Positions 1-7,966 of a stretch of 34,559 nt of DNA are shown piece after piece. Positions within the stretch are counted from its first letter, which is position 1; the number at the start of each line of letters is the position of its first letter. Position numbers and translations under genes: made by a program. The notes beneath the pieces are model-generated. The model did no database searches. It saw only the letters and a list, made by a program, of their open reading frames with translations, and was not told where the DNA came from. The stretch is from the NCBI RefSeq assembly GCF_010548145.1, contig NZ_JAAGLN010000057.1, forward strand, positions 1 through 34,559, given 5' to 3'. Source of the DNA: Streptomyces sp. SID10853. GTDB taxonomy: Bacteria; Actinomycetota; Actinomycetes; Streptomycetales; Streptomycetaceae.

Positions 1-1
1 C

Positions 2-343
2 CGCGCCGCCGAACGGGCCGACGGCTGGCTGCCGCAGGGCGACCCGCGCGACCGGCTGCCCGGCCAGATCGCCCGGCTGCGGGCGCTCAGGGAGGCGGCC
101 GGGGTGACGGAACCGATCGAGATCGGTGCCATCACCGAGCCGCTGTACGTGGGGGAGCCGGGCCGCCCCGTCGGCCGCCGCACCCTCACCGGCAAGCCCG
201 ACGCCATCGCGGAGTCGCTGCGGGAGTACGCGGCGATGGGCGTCGACCAGATCCAGGTGCGGTTCCGCAGCCGGAGCCGTACCGAACTCACCGACCAGAT
301 GGCGGCCTTCGCCGCCGATGTGGCTCCGCACCTGAACCAGTAG
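2..343 (+). CDS. LLM-class (luciferase-like) F420-type oxidoreductase, 3' end only
   Basis: The reading frame is open from base 2 and ends at a TAG at 341-343, so only about 113 C-terminal residues are present and the start lies outside the window. The visible part begins RAAERADGWLPQG, a phrase typical of luciferase-like monooxygenase and F420-dependent reductase family proteins, and ends with the usual helical region (LREYAAMGVDQIQVRF). These TIM-barrel enzymes transfer hydride or oxygen using FMN or F420; the substrate cannot be told from this fragment. It lies 49 bases before an SDR gene on the same strand, so it probably belongs to the same catabolic operon. The family call is good; flavin versus F420 use is not decided. 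Confidence 0.8.
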   Translation, partial: RAAERADGWLPQGDPRDRLPGQIARLRALREAAGVTEPIEIGAITEPLYVGEPGRPVGRRTLTGKPDAIAESLREYAAMGVDQIQVRFRSRSRTELTDQMAAFAADVAPHLNQ

Positions 344-392
344 CGGTCGCCTCAACGATCCAGTCCGCACCTCAATCAGCAGGGAGAGCGGT

Positions 393-1175
393 ATGGGCAA
401 ACTCGACGGCCGGGTCTTCGTCATCACCGGCGCTGCGCGCGGGCAGGGTGAACAGGAGGCGCGGCTCTTCGTGGCCGAGGGGGCGAAGGTCCTGCTCGGC
501 GATGTGCTGGACGAGCAGGGGGCGGCGCTCGCCGAGGAGCTGGGGGAGTCGGCCGCGTATGTGCGGCTGGACGTGACCCGGGAGGCGGACTGGAGTGCCG
601 CCGTCGACGTGGCCAAGGAGACCTTCGGGAAGCTCGACGGTCTGGTCAACAACGCCGGGATCCTGCGCTTCAACGAGCTGGTGTCGACCCCGCTGGAGGA
701 GTTCCAGCAGGTCGTCCAGGTCAACCAGGTCGGTGCCTTCCTCGGCATCAGAACCGTGGCACCGGAGATCGAGGCGGCGGGCGGCGGGACCATCGTCAAC
801 ACCGCCTCGTACACCGCGCTCACCGGGATGGCGTTCGTCGGCTCGTACGCGGCGACCAAGGCGGCGATCGTCGGCCTGACCCGGGTGGCCGCGATGGAGC
901 TGGCGGCCAAGGGCATCCGGGTCAACGCGATGTGCCCCGGCGCCATCGACACCCCCATGAGCAACCCCGCCCAGCTCGACCCGGACGCGGATCCGGCCGA
1001 GTCGTCGGCGGCCCTGGACGAGCTGTACCGGAAGCTGGTGCCGCTGGGACGGGTGGGCAAGCCCGATGAGGTCGCCAGGCTGGCGCTCTTCCTCTCCGGC
1101 GACGACTCCTCGTACATCACCGGGCAGCCGTTCGTCATCGACGGCGGCTGGCTGGCCGGCGTCAGCATTTTCTGA
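393..1175 (+). CDS. SDR-family NAD(P)-dependent dehydrogenase
   Basis: This 260-residue protein is a classical short-chain dehydrogenase. Seen: the nucleotide-binding motif TGAARGQG at residues 12-19, NNAG at 86-89, a candidate catalytic Ser at about 139, the YxxxK pair at Tyr152 and Lys156, and the C-terminal FVIDGGW typical of the family. The length is normal. ATG 393 follows AGGGAGAG at 380-387. It should oxidise an alcohol or reduce a ketone in the cytoplasm; the acidic residue after the second strand (GDVLDEQG) suggests NAD rather than NADP. It sits in a + strand cluster with LLM oxidoreductases, an amidohydrolase and an aldehyde dehydrogenase, pointing to breakdown of an imported compound. 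The substrate is unknown. Confidence 0.9.
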   Translation: MGKLDGRVFVITGAARGQGEQEARLFVAEGAKVLLGDVLDEQGAALAEELGESAAYVRLDVTREADWSAAVDVAKETFGKLDGLVNNAGILRFNELVSTPLEEFQQVVQVNQVGAFLGIRTVAPEIEAAGGGTIVNTASYTALTGMAFVGSYAATKAAIVGLTRVAAMELAAKGIRVNAMCPGAIDTPMSNPAQLDPDADPAESSAALDELYRKLVPLGRVGKPDEVARLALFLSGDDSSYITGQPFVIDGGWLAGVSIF

Positions 1176-1183
1176 GCGCATAT

Positions 1184-1198
1184 CTGACAGGCCGTCAG
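1184..1198. promoter_or_regulatory. Palindromic operator CTGAC-N5-GTCAG, copy 1
   Basis: CTGAC at 1184-1188 and GTCAG at 1194-1198 flank a 5-base spacer. The outer bases also match copy 2 (ATCTGAC on the left, GTCAG-S-TA on the right). It lies between the SDR stop codon and the TTG start of the LLM gene, 61 bases before copy 2 (start to start). The size and symmetry fit a TetR-family dimer site; the regulator is not identified. Confidence 0.6.
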
Positions 1199-1245
1199 CT
1201 ATTGACGCTCCCCGCGCACGATGCGACAGTCGACTCCACCGCGAT

Positions 1246-1260
1246 CTGACGGTGTGTCAG
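1246..1260. promoter_or_regulatory. Palindromic operator CTGAC-N5-GTCAG, copy 2
   Basis: CTGAC at 1246-1250 and GTCAG at 1256-1260 with spacer GGTGT, ending 35 bases before the TTG start at 1296. Two copies in a 120-base gap, plus a third at 30740, make chance unlikely. The position suggests repression of the LLM-amidohydrolase-aldehyde dehydrogenase genes from an internal promoter. Confidence 0.6.
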
Positions 1261-1295
1261 GTAAGCGGTCAGAGACCTAGGGACGGTGAACCCCT

Positions 1296-2420
1296 TTGGA
1301 ATTCGGGCTCTTTGTACAGGGATACGTACCGAAGCAGCGCGCCCAGGCCGATCCCGAGGCCGAGCACAAGGCGCTGATGGAGGAGACCGAGTACGTCATC
1401 CAGGCGGACAAGTCCAACTTCAAATACGCCTGGGCCTCCGAGCACCACTTCCTGGAGGAGTACTCGCACCTCTCCGCCAACGACGTCTTCCTCGGTTACC
1501 TCGCGCACGCGACGGACCGCATCCACCTCGGATCCGGCATCTTCAACCCGCTGGCCCCCGTCAACCACCCCGTCAAGGTCGCCGAGAAGGTGGCCATGAT
1601 GGACCACCTCTCCGAGGGCCGCTTCGAGTTCGGCTCGGGGCGCGGCGCGGGCAGCCACGAGATCCTCGGGTTCATGCCGGGCATCACGGACATGAACCAC
1701 ACCAAGGAGATCTGGGAAGAGACCATCGGCGAGTTTCCCAAGATGTGGCTCCAGGACGAGTACGTCGGCTTCCAGGGCAAGCACTGGTCCCTGCCGCCGC
1801 GCAAGATCCTGCCCAAGCCGTACGGGAAGTCGCACCCGGGCATGTGGTACGCCGCCGGGTCCCCCTCCTCGTACGCCATGGCCGGCAAGAAGGGCCTGGG
1901 GGTGCTGGGGTTCAGCGTCCAGAAGGTCTCGGACATGGAGTGGGTCGTCGAGTCGTACAAGAACGCGGTGAAGGAGGCCGAGCCGATCGGCGCCTTCGTC
2001 AACGACAACGTCATGGTGACCTCGACCGCGATCTGCGCCGAGACCCACGACAAGGCGGTCGAGATCGCTGTCAGCGGCGGTCTCAACTACCTCCAGTCGC
2101 TGCTGTTCCGCTACCACGACACGTTCCCCAGGCCGGAGGGCATTCCGGAGTGGCCCGAGCTGCTGCCCGATTACAGCAAGGAGATCATCGAACTGCTCAT
2201 CGCGGAGGAGCTGATGATCTGCGGTGACCCCGGCGAGGTGCTCCAGCAGTGCAAGCGGTGGGAGCAGGCGGGGGCGGACCAGCTGTCGTTCGGGCTGCCG
2301 ATCGGGATCTCGTCCGAGGACACGCTCAACAGCATCAAGCTCATCGGTGAGCATGTCATCCCGCAGATCGACACGGACCCGGTGCACCGGACGACCCGCT
2401 TCCGGCAGGCCGGAGCGTAG
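1296..2420 (+). CDS. LLM-class flavin-dependent oxidoreductase
   Basis: This 374-residue protein has the full luciferase-like fold signature: an N-terminal strand (EFGLFVQGYVP), the motif ASEHHFLEEYSHL near residue 50, a conserved segment HPVKVAEKVAMMDHLSEGR, and the gly-rich GSGRGAGSHE. Long-chain LLM proteins of this type usually act as flavin-dependent monooxygenases. The start is TTG 1296: an in-frame TGA lies at 1287-1289, so no earlier start is possible, and the N-terminus aligns with the family from this codon. A GGTG at 1285-1288 or AGGGA at 1279-1283 may serve as ribosome binding site. Two CTGAC-N5-GTCAG palindromes lie just upstream. It probably catalyses an oxygenation in the same pathway as its neighbours. 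Confidence 0.85.
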   Translation: MEFGLFVQGYVPKQRAQADPEAEHKALMEETEYVIQADKSNFKYAWASEHHFLEEYSHLSANDVFLGYLAHATDRIHLGSGIFNPLAPVNHPVKVAEKVAMMDHLSEGRFEFGSGRGAGSHEILGFMPGITDMNHTKEIWEETIGEFPKMWLQDEYVGFQGKHWSLPPRKILPKPYGKSHPGMWYAAGSPSSYAMAGKKGLGVLGFSVQKVSDMEWVVESYKNAVKEAEPIGAFVNDNVMVTSTAICAETHDKAVEIAVSGGLNYLQSLLFRYHDTFPRPEGIPEWPELLPDYSKEIIELLIAEELMICGDPGEVLQQCKRWEQAGADQLSFGLPIGISSEDTLNSIKLIGEHVIPQIDTDPVHRTTRFRQAGA

Positions 2421-2472
2421 GGGTCTGCCACCTCGGGGCGGACGGCGGCTCCATCCCGGACGGCTGTCGTCC

Positions 2473-2527
2473 GGCTCCGGCCGGTGAGTACGGGGGAGCG
2501 GCCTACCCGGACCCACCGGCCGGAGCC
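2473..2527 (+). terminator. Hairpin terminator after the LLM gene
   Basis: A perfect 14-bp inverted repeat (GGCTCCGGCCGGTG at 2473-2486, its complement at 2514-2527) encloses a 27-base loop that can pair further (CGGG with CCCG). A run of five T follows at 2533-2537, which is unusual in this GC-rich sequence and fits intrinsic termination on the + strand. Confidence 0.7.
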
Positions 2528-2659
2528 ATGCGCATTTTTGGCCGCCCCGGGGCACCCCGGGCCCGTCCGCCCGGCATGCCAAGCTCACCGCCCGGCAATT
2601 CAAGCCCGTCCTGGGGGGCACCTCCCAGCGTTGGCTGGGGGAGATCGAGGACGGAACCG

Positions 2660-2679
2660 GTGACCGTTCCGCCGGTCAC
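2660..2679. promoter_or_regulatory. Perfect 7-bp inverted repeat before the amidohydrolase gene
   Basis: GTGACCG (2660-2666) and CGGTCAC (2673-2679) are separated by six bases. It lies about 70 bases before the ATG at 2748 and may be an operator or a small hairpin. It shares the GTCA core but not the spacing of the CTGAC-N5-GTCAG sites. Confidence 0.35.
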
Positions 2680-2747
2680 ACATCCTCACCCGGCGCCCCA
2701 ACACCCGCCCCACCGCCCGAAGAAGAGCAGAGAAGGGACCAGACCAC

Positions 2748-4487
2748 ATGCTCGACCACCTCATCCGCGGAGCGACAGTCGTGGACGGCACCGGTGCCCC
2801 CTCGTACGTCGCAGACCTGGGCATCAGGGACGGCCGCATAGCCGTCATAGCGAAGCCCGGCACCGTCACCGAGCAGGCCGCCACCACCGAGGACGCCACC
2901 GGACTCGTCCTCGCCCCCGGCTTCGTCGACCCGCACACCCACTACGACGCACAGCTCTTCTGGGACCCGTACGCCACCCCGTCCATGAATCACGGCGTGA
3001 CCACCGTCGCCGGCGGCAACTGCGGCTTCACCCTCGCCCCGCTCAACCCGGACCACCCGGGCGACGCCGACTACACCCGCCGCATGATGTCCAAGGTCGA
3101 AGGCATGTCGCTGGTCGCGCTCGAAGAGGGCGCCCCCTGGAACTGGTCGACCTTCGAGGAGTACCTGAACGCGCTGGACGGCCGTACCGCCGTCAACGCC
3201 GGTTTCATGGTGGGCCACTGCGCCCTGCGCCGCCACGTCATGGGCGCCGACGCGATCGGCGGACAGCCCACCGGCGAACAGCTCGCCGAGATGCTGCGGA
3301 TCTTCCACGAGGCGATGGAGGCGGGTGCCTGGGGGCTCTCGACCACCCAGTCGTCCACCCACTCCGACGGCGACGGCGAACCCGTCGCGTCCCGGCACGC
3401 GCGCCCCGCCGAACTGCTCGCCCTGTCCAAGGCGGTCGGCGAGCACGAGGGCACCCAGATCGAGGCCATCGTGGCGGGCTGCCTCGACCAGTTCAGCGAC
3501 GAGGAGGTCGACCTCTTCATCGGGATGAGCGCGGCAGCGGGCCGCCCGCTCAACTGGAACGTGCTGACCATCGACGCCGCCGTACCCGAACGCGTACCGC
3601 GCCAGCTCAGCGCCAGCGACCGCGCCCGCAAGGAGGGCGCCCGCATCGTCGCCCTGACGATGCCCATCCTCACCCCGATGAACATGTCGCTCGGCACGTT
3701 CTGCGCGCTGAACCTCATCCCCGGCTGGGGCGACATCCTGGGGCTCCCGGTGCCCGAGCGGATCACGGAGCTGCGCGACCCCGACGTACGGGCCGAGATG
3801 CTGCGCCGCGCCACCAGCAAGGAGGCGGGCGTCTTCCGGCGGCTCGCCAACTTCGGCCGTTACGTCATCGGCGACACCTACTCCGAGGCCAACGAGGGCC
3901 TCAGCGGCCGGGTGGTCAAGGACATCGCGGCCGAGCGCGGCCAGGAGCCGTTCCACTGCCTGGTGGAGATCTGCGCCAACGACGAACTGCGCACCGTGCT
4001 CTGGCCGATGCCCACCGACAACGACCCCGACTCCTGGGAGCTGCGGCGCAGGACCTGGGAGCACGAGGACGTCATGCTGGGCGGCTCCGACGCGGGTGCG
4101 CACCTGGACCGGATGTGCGGGGCCCCGTACACGACACGCTTCATCGGCGACTGTCTGCGCGGCCGCAAGCTGGTCGGCCTCGAAGCGGCGGTGAAGATGC
4201 TGACGGACGACCCCGCCCAGCTCTTCGGGCTGCGCGAACGCGGCCGCATCGAGGAGGGCTTCCACGCGGATCTGGTGCTCTTCGACCCGGAGCGGATCGC
4301 TGCGGGCCCGGCGACGCTCGTGCACGATCTGCCGGGCGACAGCCCCCGGCTCGACTCACGTGCGATCGGCATCGTGTCGGTACGGGTCAACGGCGTCGAG
4401 ACCATCAGGGACGACGAGATCACCGGCGCGGTGCCCGGCACGGTGCTGCGGTCGGGCCGTGACACCAGGACGGTGGCGACCCGTTGA
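2748..4487 (+). CDS. Amidohydrolase, N-acyl-D-amino-acid deacylase family
   Basis: The 579-residue protein is a metal-dependent amidohydrolase related to D-aminoacylases. Seen: the N-terminal beta-sandwich start (MLDHLIRGATVVDGTG), the metal motif HTH at residues 63-65 (DPHTHYDAQ), the GNCGF motif with Cys92, which in D-aminoacylase supplies a bridging metal ligand, GHCALRR near residue 157, and GGSDAGAH with Asp448. The C-terminal composite-domain segment (GRIEEGFHADLVLFDPERI) is intact. Family members hydrolyse the amide bond of N-acyl-D-amino acids or related cyclic amides; in this cluster it may open an amide or lactam of the imported compound. The gene overlaps the next one by TTGA, so the two are translationally coupled. 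Confidence 0.85.
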   Translation: MLDHLIRGATVVDGTGAPSYVADLGIRDGRIAVIAKPGTVTEQAATTEDATGLVLAPGFVDPHTHYDAQLFWDPYATPSMNHGVTTVAGGNCGFTLAPLNPDHPGDADYTRRMMSKVEGMSLVALEEGAPWNWSTFEEYLNALDGRTAVNAGFMVGHCALRRHVMGADAIGGQPTGEQLAEMLRIFHEAMEAGAWGLSTTQSSTHSDGDGEPVASRHARPAELLALSKAVGEHEGTQIEAIVAGCLDQFSDEEVDLFIGMSAAAGRPLNWNVLTIDAAVPERVPRQLSASDRARKEGARIVALTMPILTPMNMSLGTFCALNLIPGWGDILGLPVPERITELRDPDVRAEMLRRATSKEAGVFRRLANFGRYVIGDTYSEANEGLSGRVVKDIAAERGQEPFHCLVEICANDELRTVLWPMPTDNDPDSWELRRRTWEHEDVMLGGSDAGAHLDRMCGAPYTTRFIGDCLRGRKLVGLEAAVKMLTDDPAQLFGLRERGRIEEGFHADLVLFDPERIAAGPATLVHDLPGDSPRLDSRAIGIVSVRVNGVETIRDDEITGAVPGTVLRSGRDTRTVATR

Positions 4488-5971
4488 GCGCCGGCCAGGA
4501 GCAGGAACCGGCCGTCCGCCGGGACCAGGGACTCTTCATCGACGGCGAGTGGGTCGCGCCGGACGGTGGGCACTACGACGTGATCAACCCGGCCACCGAG
4601 GAGAGCGTCGGCCCGGCGCCGGAGGCGAGCCGCGAGCAGGTGTACGCGGCGGCCGCCGCCGCCCGCGCGGCCTTCGCGGGCTGGTCGCGGACGGCCCCGG
4701 AGGAGCGCTCCGCGATCCTCGCCCGCGCCGCCGGCCTCATGCAGCGCGACTTCCTGCCGTACGCGGCGCTCGCACAGGCGGAGAGCGGCGCCACCACGGG
4801 GACGGCGCGCGGGATGCAGGTCGGGGTGGGGGTGTCCCGCTTCCGGCGCTATGCGAAGGGTGCCCTGGAACCGGTCGAGCAGGGCCTGCCGCCGCAGATC
4901 AACGAGGCGGGCCCGATGGGCAGGGCAGGCGTCTTCGGGGCGCTCGCGGCCCGCCGGCCCGTGGGCGTGGTCACCTGCATCACCTCGTACAACAACCCCT
5001 GGGCGAACCCCGCGGGCAAGATCGCCCCCGCGCTCGCCATGGGCAACACGGTGGTCGTCAAACCCGCCCCGCAGGACCCCCTGTCCGTCTTCCGGATGGC
5101 GGAGGCGCTGGCCGAGGCTGGGGTGCCGCGTGGCGTGGTGAACGTGGTGAGCGGGACCGGTACGGAGGTGGGCGAGGCGGCCGTCGACTCACCGGACGTC
5201 GACATGGTCAGCTTCACCGGCTCCACGGCGGTCGGCAGACGCATCGCGGAGGTCTGCGGCCGGGGGATGAAGCGGCAGCTGATGGAGCTGGGCGGCAAGG
5301 GCGCTGCGGTCGTCTTCGACGACGCGGACCTGGACGCGGCGGTGTCCGGGATCGGCACGACCTTCTCCTTCTACAGCGGCCAGATCTGCACGGCGCCCAC
5401 CCGGGTCCTGGTCCAGCGCGGCGTCCACGACCAGCTGGTCTCCCGACTGAGCGCCTATGCGGGCCACTTGAAGGTCGGCGACCCGGCCGAGCGGGGCACG
5501 GTGGTGGGGCCGGTCATCTCGGCGGCCCACCGGGACCGGATCGAGTCGTACGTCGAACTCGGCCGGAAGGAAGGCGCGACGGTCGTCGCGGGCGGCGAAC
5601 GCCCCGCGTTCGAGAAGGGTTTCTACGCGGCGCCCACGCTGCTGGCCGACTGCACCAACGACATGCGTGTCGTGCGCGAGGAGATCTTCGGCCCGGTGGT
5701 CGTGGTGGTCCCCTTCGACGACGAGGAGGAGGCCGTCGCCCTGGCCAACGACAGCGACTACGGGCTGCTCGACTACGTCTGGTCCGGCGATGTGGCGCGC
5801 GCCTTCCGGGTGGCGGCGCGGCTGCGGGCCGGCGGGGTGGGCGTGAACACGATCGGGCGGAACATGGAGGCGCCGTTCGGCGGCTTCAAGCAGAGCGGGG
5901 TGGGCCGGGACGTCGGCTCGTACGCGCTGCACGCGTACAGCGAGATGCAGTCGATCGTCTGGCCGGGGTGA
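4484..5971 (+). CDS. Aldehyde dehydrogenase family protein
   Basis: This 495-residue protein shows the complete aldehyde dehydrogenase core: NNPWANPAGKIAPALAMGN and VVKPAP for the cofactor site, FTGSTAVGR for NAD binding, the general base Glu268 in MELGGK, the catalytic Cys302 in GQIC, and EEIFGPVV near residue 400. It should oxidise an aldehyde to a carboxylate with NAD(P). The start is TTG 4484, whose bases overlap the TGA of the amidohydrolase; the first family-like residues (GLFIDGEWV) follow about 16 residues later. It is the last gene of the + strand cluster and probably handles an aldehyde released by the upstream oxygenase, dehydrogenase and amidohydrolase steps. Confidence 0.9.
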   Translation: MSAGQEQEPAVRRDQGLFIDGEWVAPDGGHYDVINPATEESVGPAPEASREQVYAAAAAARAAFAGWSRTAPEERSAILARAAGLMQRDFLPYAALAQAESGATTGTARGMQVGVGVSRFRRYAKGALEPVEQGLPPQINEAGPMGRAGVFGALAARRPVGVVTCITSYNNPWANPAGKIAPALAMGNTVVVKPAPQDPLSVFRMAEALAEAGVPRGVVNVVSGTGTEVGEAAVDSPDVDMVSFTGSTAVGRRIAEVCGRGMKRQLMELGGKGAAVVFDDADLDAAVSGIGTTFSFYSGQICTAPTRVLVQRGVHDQLVSRLSAYAGHLKVGDPAERGTVVGPVISAAHRDRIESYVELGRKEGATVVAGGERPAFEKGFYAAPTLLADCTNDMRVVREEIFGPVVVVVPFDDEEEAVALANDSDYGLLDYVWSGDVARAFRVAARLRAGGVGVNTIGRNMEAPFGGFKQSGVGRDVGSYALHAYSEMQSIVWPG

Positions 5972-6092
5972 CCACCGGGGCCGCGGTGCCCGTGCGGCCG
6001 GGGTGCCGGAGCGGCCGGGGTAAGGGGAGCGGGGCGGGGGCGGCCGCACCGCGTACCCCGGCTGACGTGACGGCATACGGGGGTCGGCACAA

Positions 6093-6123
6093 CCGGCTGT
6101 CACAGCCGGCCGCCAAGGCCGGC
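6093..6123. terminator. Overlapping hairpins between convergent genes
   Basis: CCGGCTGT (6093-6100) and ACAGCCGG (6102-6109) form one stem; GCCGGCC (6105-6111) and GGCCGGC (6117-6123) form an alternative one. They lie between the convergent aldehyde dehydrogenase and response regulator genes and could end transcription from both sides. There is no T-run. Confidence 0.5.
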
Positions 6124-6146
6124 CCTCGCAGGCTCGCAGCCGGCCG

Positions 6147-6752
6147 TCACAGCCAGCCGTTGCCCTCCGCGAGCCGGAACGCTTCGGCGCGGGTGCGTGC
6201 CTGGGTCTTTCCCATGGCCGACGACAGGTGGTTGCGCACGGTGCCTTTGGACAGGTGCAGCGACCTGGAGATGTCGGAGACGGTGCCGCCGTCGGCCGCG
6301 GCGCGGAGCACGTCGCTCTCCCGGTCGGTGAGCGGGCTGGTACCGCTGGCGAGGGATTCGGCCGCGAGAGCGGGGTCGACCACGCGCAGCCCGGCGTGCA
6401 CGCGCCGGATCGCCTCGACGAGCTGTTCGGGCGGGGAGTCCTTGACGACGAAACCGGCCGCGCCCGCCGACATCGCCCGCGCGAGATAGCCGGGCCGGCC
6501 GAAGGTGGTGCAGATGACCACGCGGCAGGCCGGCAGTACGCGGTGGAGTTCGGCGGCGACCGTGAGCCCGTCGGGGCCCGGCATCTGCACGTCCAGGAGC
6601 GCGACGTCGGGCGCGGTGCGCACCGCGGCTTCGAGCGCGTCGGCGCCCGATCCGGCCTCGGCGACCACCTCCATATCGGCTTCGAGCCGCAGCATCGAGG
6701 CCAGCGCCCCGCGCACGAGCGCCTGGTCGTCGGCGAGCAGGACACGGATCAT
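6147..6752 (-). CDS. DesR-like response regulator (NarL/LuxR family)
   Basis: A 201-residue two-domain regulator. The receiver domain (1-120) has the acidic pair in LLADDQ (Asp8, Asp9), the phospho-acceptor Asp54 in LLDVQMPG, a Thr in ICTTFG and the conserved Lys in VVKDSP. The C-terminal LuxR-type helix-turn-helix is seen at about 140-195 (LTDRESDVLRAAADGGTVSDISRSLHLSKGT, read as two stretches). It resembles DesR, which controls membrane-lipid or transporter genes in other Gram-positives. Its ATG overlaps the stop of the kinase gene (ATGA), so the two form an operon. No desaturase or ABC transporter target lies next to it, so its target is unknown. Confidence 0.9.
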   Translation of the reverse strand: MIRVLLADDQALVRGALASMLRLEADMEVVAEAGSGADALEAAVRTAPDVALLDVQMPGPDGLTVAAELHRVLPACRVVICTTFGRPGYLARAMSAGAAGFVVKDSPPEQLVEAIRRVHAGLRVVDPALAAESLASGTSPLTDRESDVLRAAADGGTVSDISRSLHLSKGTVRNHLSSAMGKTQARTRAEAFRLAEGNGWL

Positions 6753-7966
6753 GCCGGTTCCTCCCCGGCGGAGGGTGCCGCCGTGATCGTGGGCCGGGCC
6801 GCCGTTGACGGCCCGCGGGCGAGCACCCGGAAACCGCCGCCGGGGCGTTCGTCGTGCGTCAGCGTGCCCGAGACCGCGGCCAGCCGCTCGGTGAGGCCGG
6901 TCAGGCCGTGTCCGGCCACCGTCCCGGACGGGCCCGTGCCGTCGTCGGTGATCTCCACCCAGTCACGGCCCAGCCGGACGGTGCAGCGCTCGGCGGCCGA
7001 GTGGCGCAGCACGTTCGTCACCGCCTCCCGCACCACGTAGCCGAAGACCGCCTGCAGCTCGGGCGCCACGTCGTCGGCCGCGGTCGGCAGCTCGGCCTGT
7101 ACGCCCGCGGCGCGGAGTGCCACGCGCGCGCCGGCGATCTCGGCGGCCAGCGACACCGTCCGGTAGTCGGAGACCGTGGCCCGCACATCGGAGAGGGCCT
7201 GGCGCGACAGGCTTTCGAGTTCGCGGATCTCGGCGACGGCGCGGTCGATGTCGCCGGAGTGCTCCAGGACGCGTCTGGCCAGTCCCAGCTTGACGGTCAT
7301 CGTCGAGAGGCTGTGCCCGAGGATGTCGTGCAGGTCCCGGGCGACCCGCTCCCGCTCCCTGGCCACGGCCAGACTCCTGACCTGCTCCCGGGCGGCCCTC
7401 AGATGGCCGATGGTGAAGGTCAGCGCGAAGACGGTGCCGAGGACGGCGGTGATACCGACGAGCAGCGCCACCTCCCCCCACTGCACGCGCCCGTCGCCCA
7501 GCCGCATCCAGACGACCTGGACGACCGCCACGGCGAAGCCGAGCAGCCAGGAGTAGCGCAACGGCAGCAGCATCAGCCCGATCACGATGGCGTACGTCAT
7601 GTCGGTCAGGTAGTCGGGAGAGCCCAGCAGCAGCGCCGGGGCGGCCCCCAGCGCGAGCATCCCGGCGACGCCCGCGACGCGCCACCGCCGGGACGCCACG
7701 GGGCCGCGCCACACGACGACCGGGTAGCCCAGGCCGTAACAGGTGAGGGCGGCGAGGGCGGCACCGACGAGGAAGGTGTTCCTGCCGCTGTCCGCGATGT
7801 CGGTGGCCCGGGGGATCAGGAGGAGCAGGGAGAGGCTGTTGGCGACGACGGTGATCGCCCGGCTCCGTCCGCCGCGGCCGCCGCTCTCCGGGGTCGCCCA
7901 GAAGCTCCAGTCCGGCCACTGCCGTGCGGAGAACCTGTCGGGCCTGCGCTTGCTCACGACGGCCAT
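6749..7966 (-). CDS. DesK-like sensor histidine kinase
   Basis: This 405-residue protein has five or six hydrophobic segments between residues 38 and 187 forming a membrane sensor, a HisKA_3 dimerisation helix with phospho-acceptor His213 in DLHDILGHSL, and a HATPase domain with an N-box (AVTNVLRHS) and G-box (GHGLTGLTERL). The membrane-embedded sensor without a large outside domain is typical of the DesK class, which senses membrane state. An open frame continues upstream to 8221, but the extra 85 residues are Pro/Cys/Val-rich, unlike any kinase, and arise from a repetitive DNA stretch; ATG 7966 gives the usual N-terminus. It phosphorylates the regulator encoded directly downstream. Confidence 0.88.
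   Translation of the reverse strand: MAVVSKRRPDRFSARQWPDWSFWATPESGGRGGRSRAITVVANSLSLLLLIPRATDIADSGRNTFLVGAALAALTCYGLGYPVVVWRGPVASRRWRVAGVAGMLALGAAPALLLGSPDYLTDMTYAIVIGLMLLPLRYSWLLGFAVAVVQVVWMRLGDGRVQWGEVALLVGITAVLGTVFALTFTIGHLRAAREQVRSLAVARERERVARDLHDILGHSLSTMTVKLGLARRVLEHSGDIDRAVAEIRELESLSRQALSDVRATVSDYRTVSLAAEIAGARVALRAAGVQAELPTAADDVAPELQAVFGYVVREAVTNVLRHSAAERCTVRLGRDWVEITDDGTGPSGTVAGHGLTGLTERLAAVSGTLTHDERPGGGFRVLARGPSTAARPTITAAPSAGEEPA

Larger units (their letters stand above)
2421..2747. other. 327-base intergenic region with terminator, mobile-like repeat and palindrome
   Basis: This gap holds, in order, a strong terminator-like hairpin (2473-2527) followed by a T-run at 2533-2537, a short G-rich hairpin element (2611-2643) of a kind common in Streptomyces intergenic regions, and a perfect GTGACCG-N6-CGGTCAC palindrome (2660-2679). 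A GAAGGGA at about 2732-2738 is the likely ribosome binding site of the amidohydrolase gene. I see no convincing coding sequence. The amidohydrolase-aldehyde dehydrogenase pair may therefore have its own promoter here. Confidence 0.6.

Noticed and set aside
2528..4462. 644-residue + strand frame over the amidohydrolase
   Set aside because: Arg/Pro-rich out-of-frame shadow of a recognisable enzyme.
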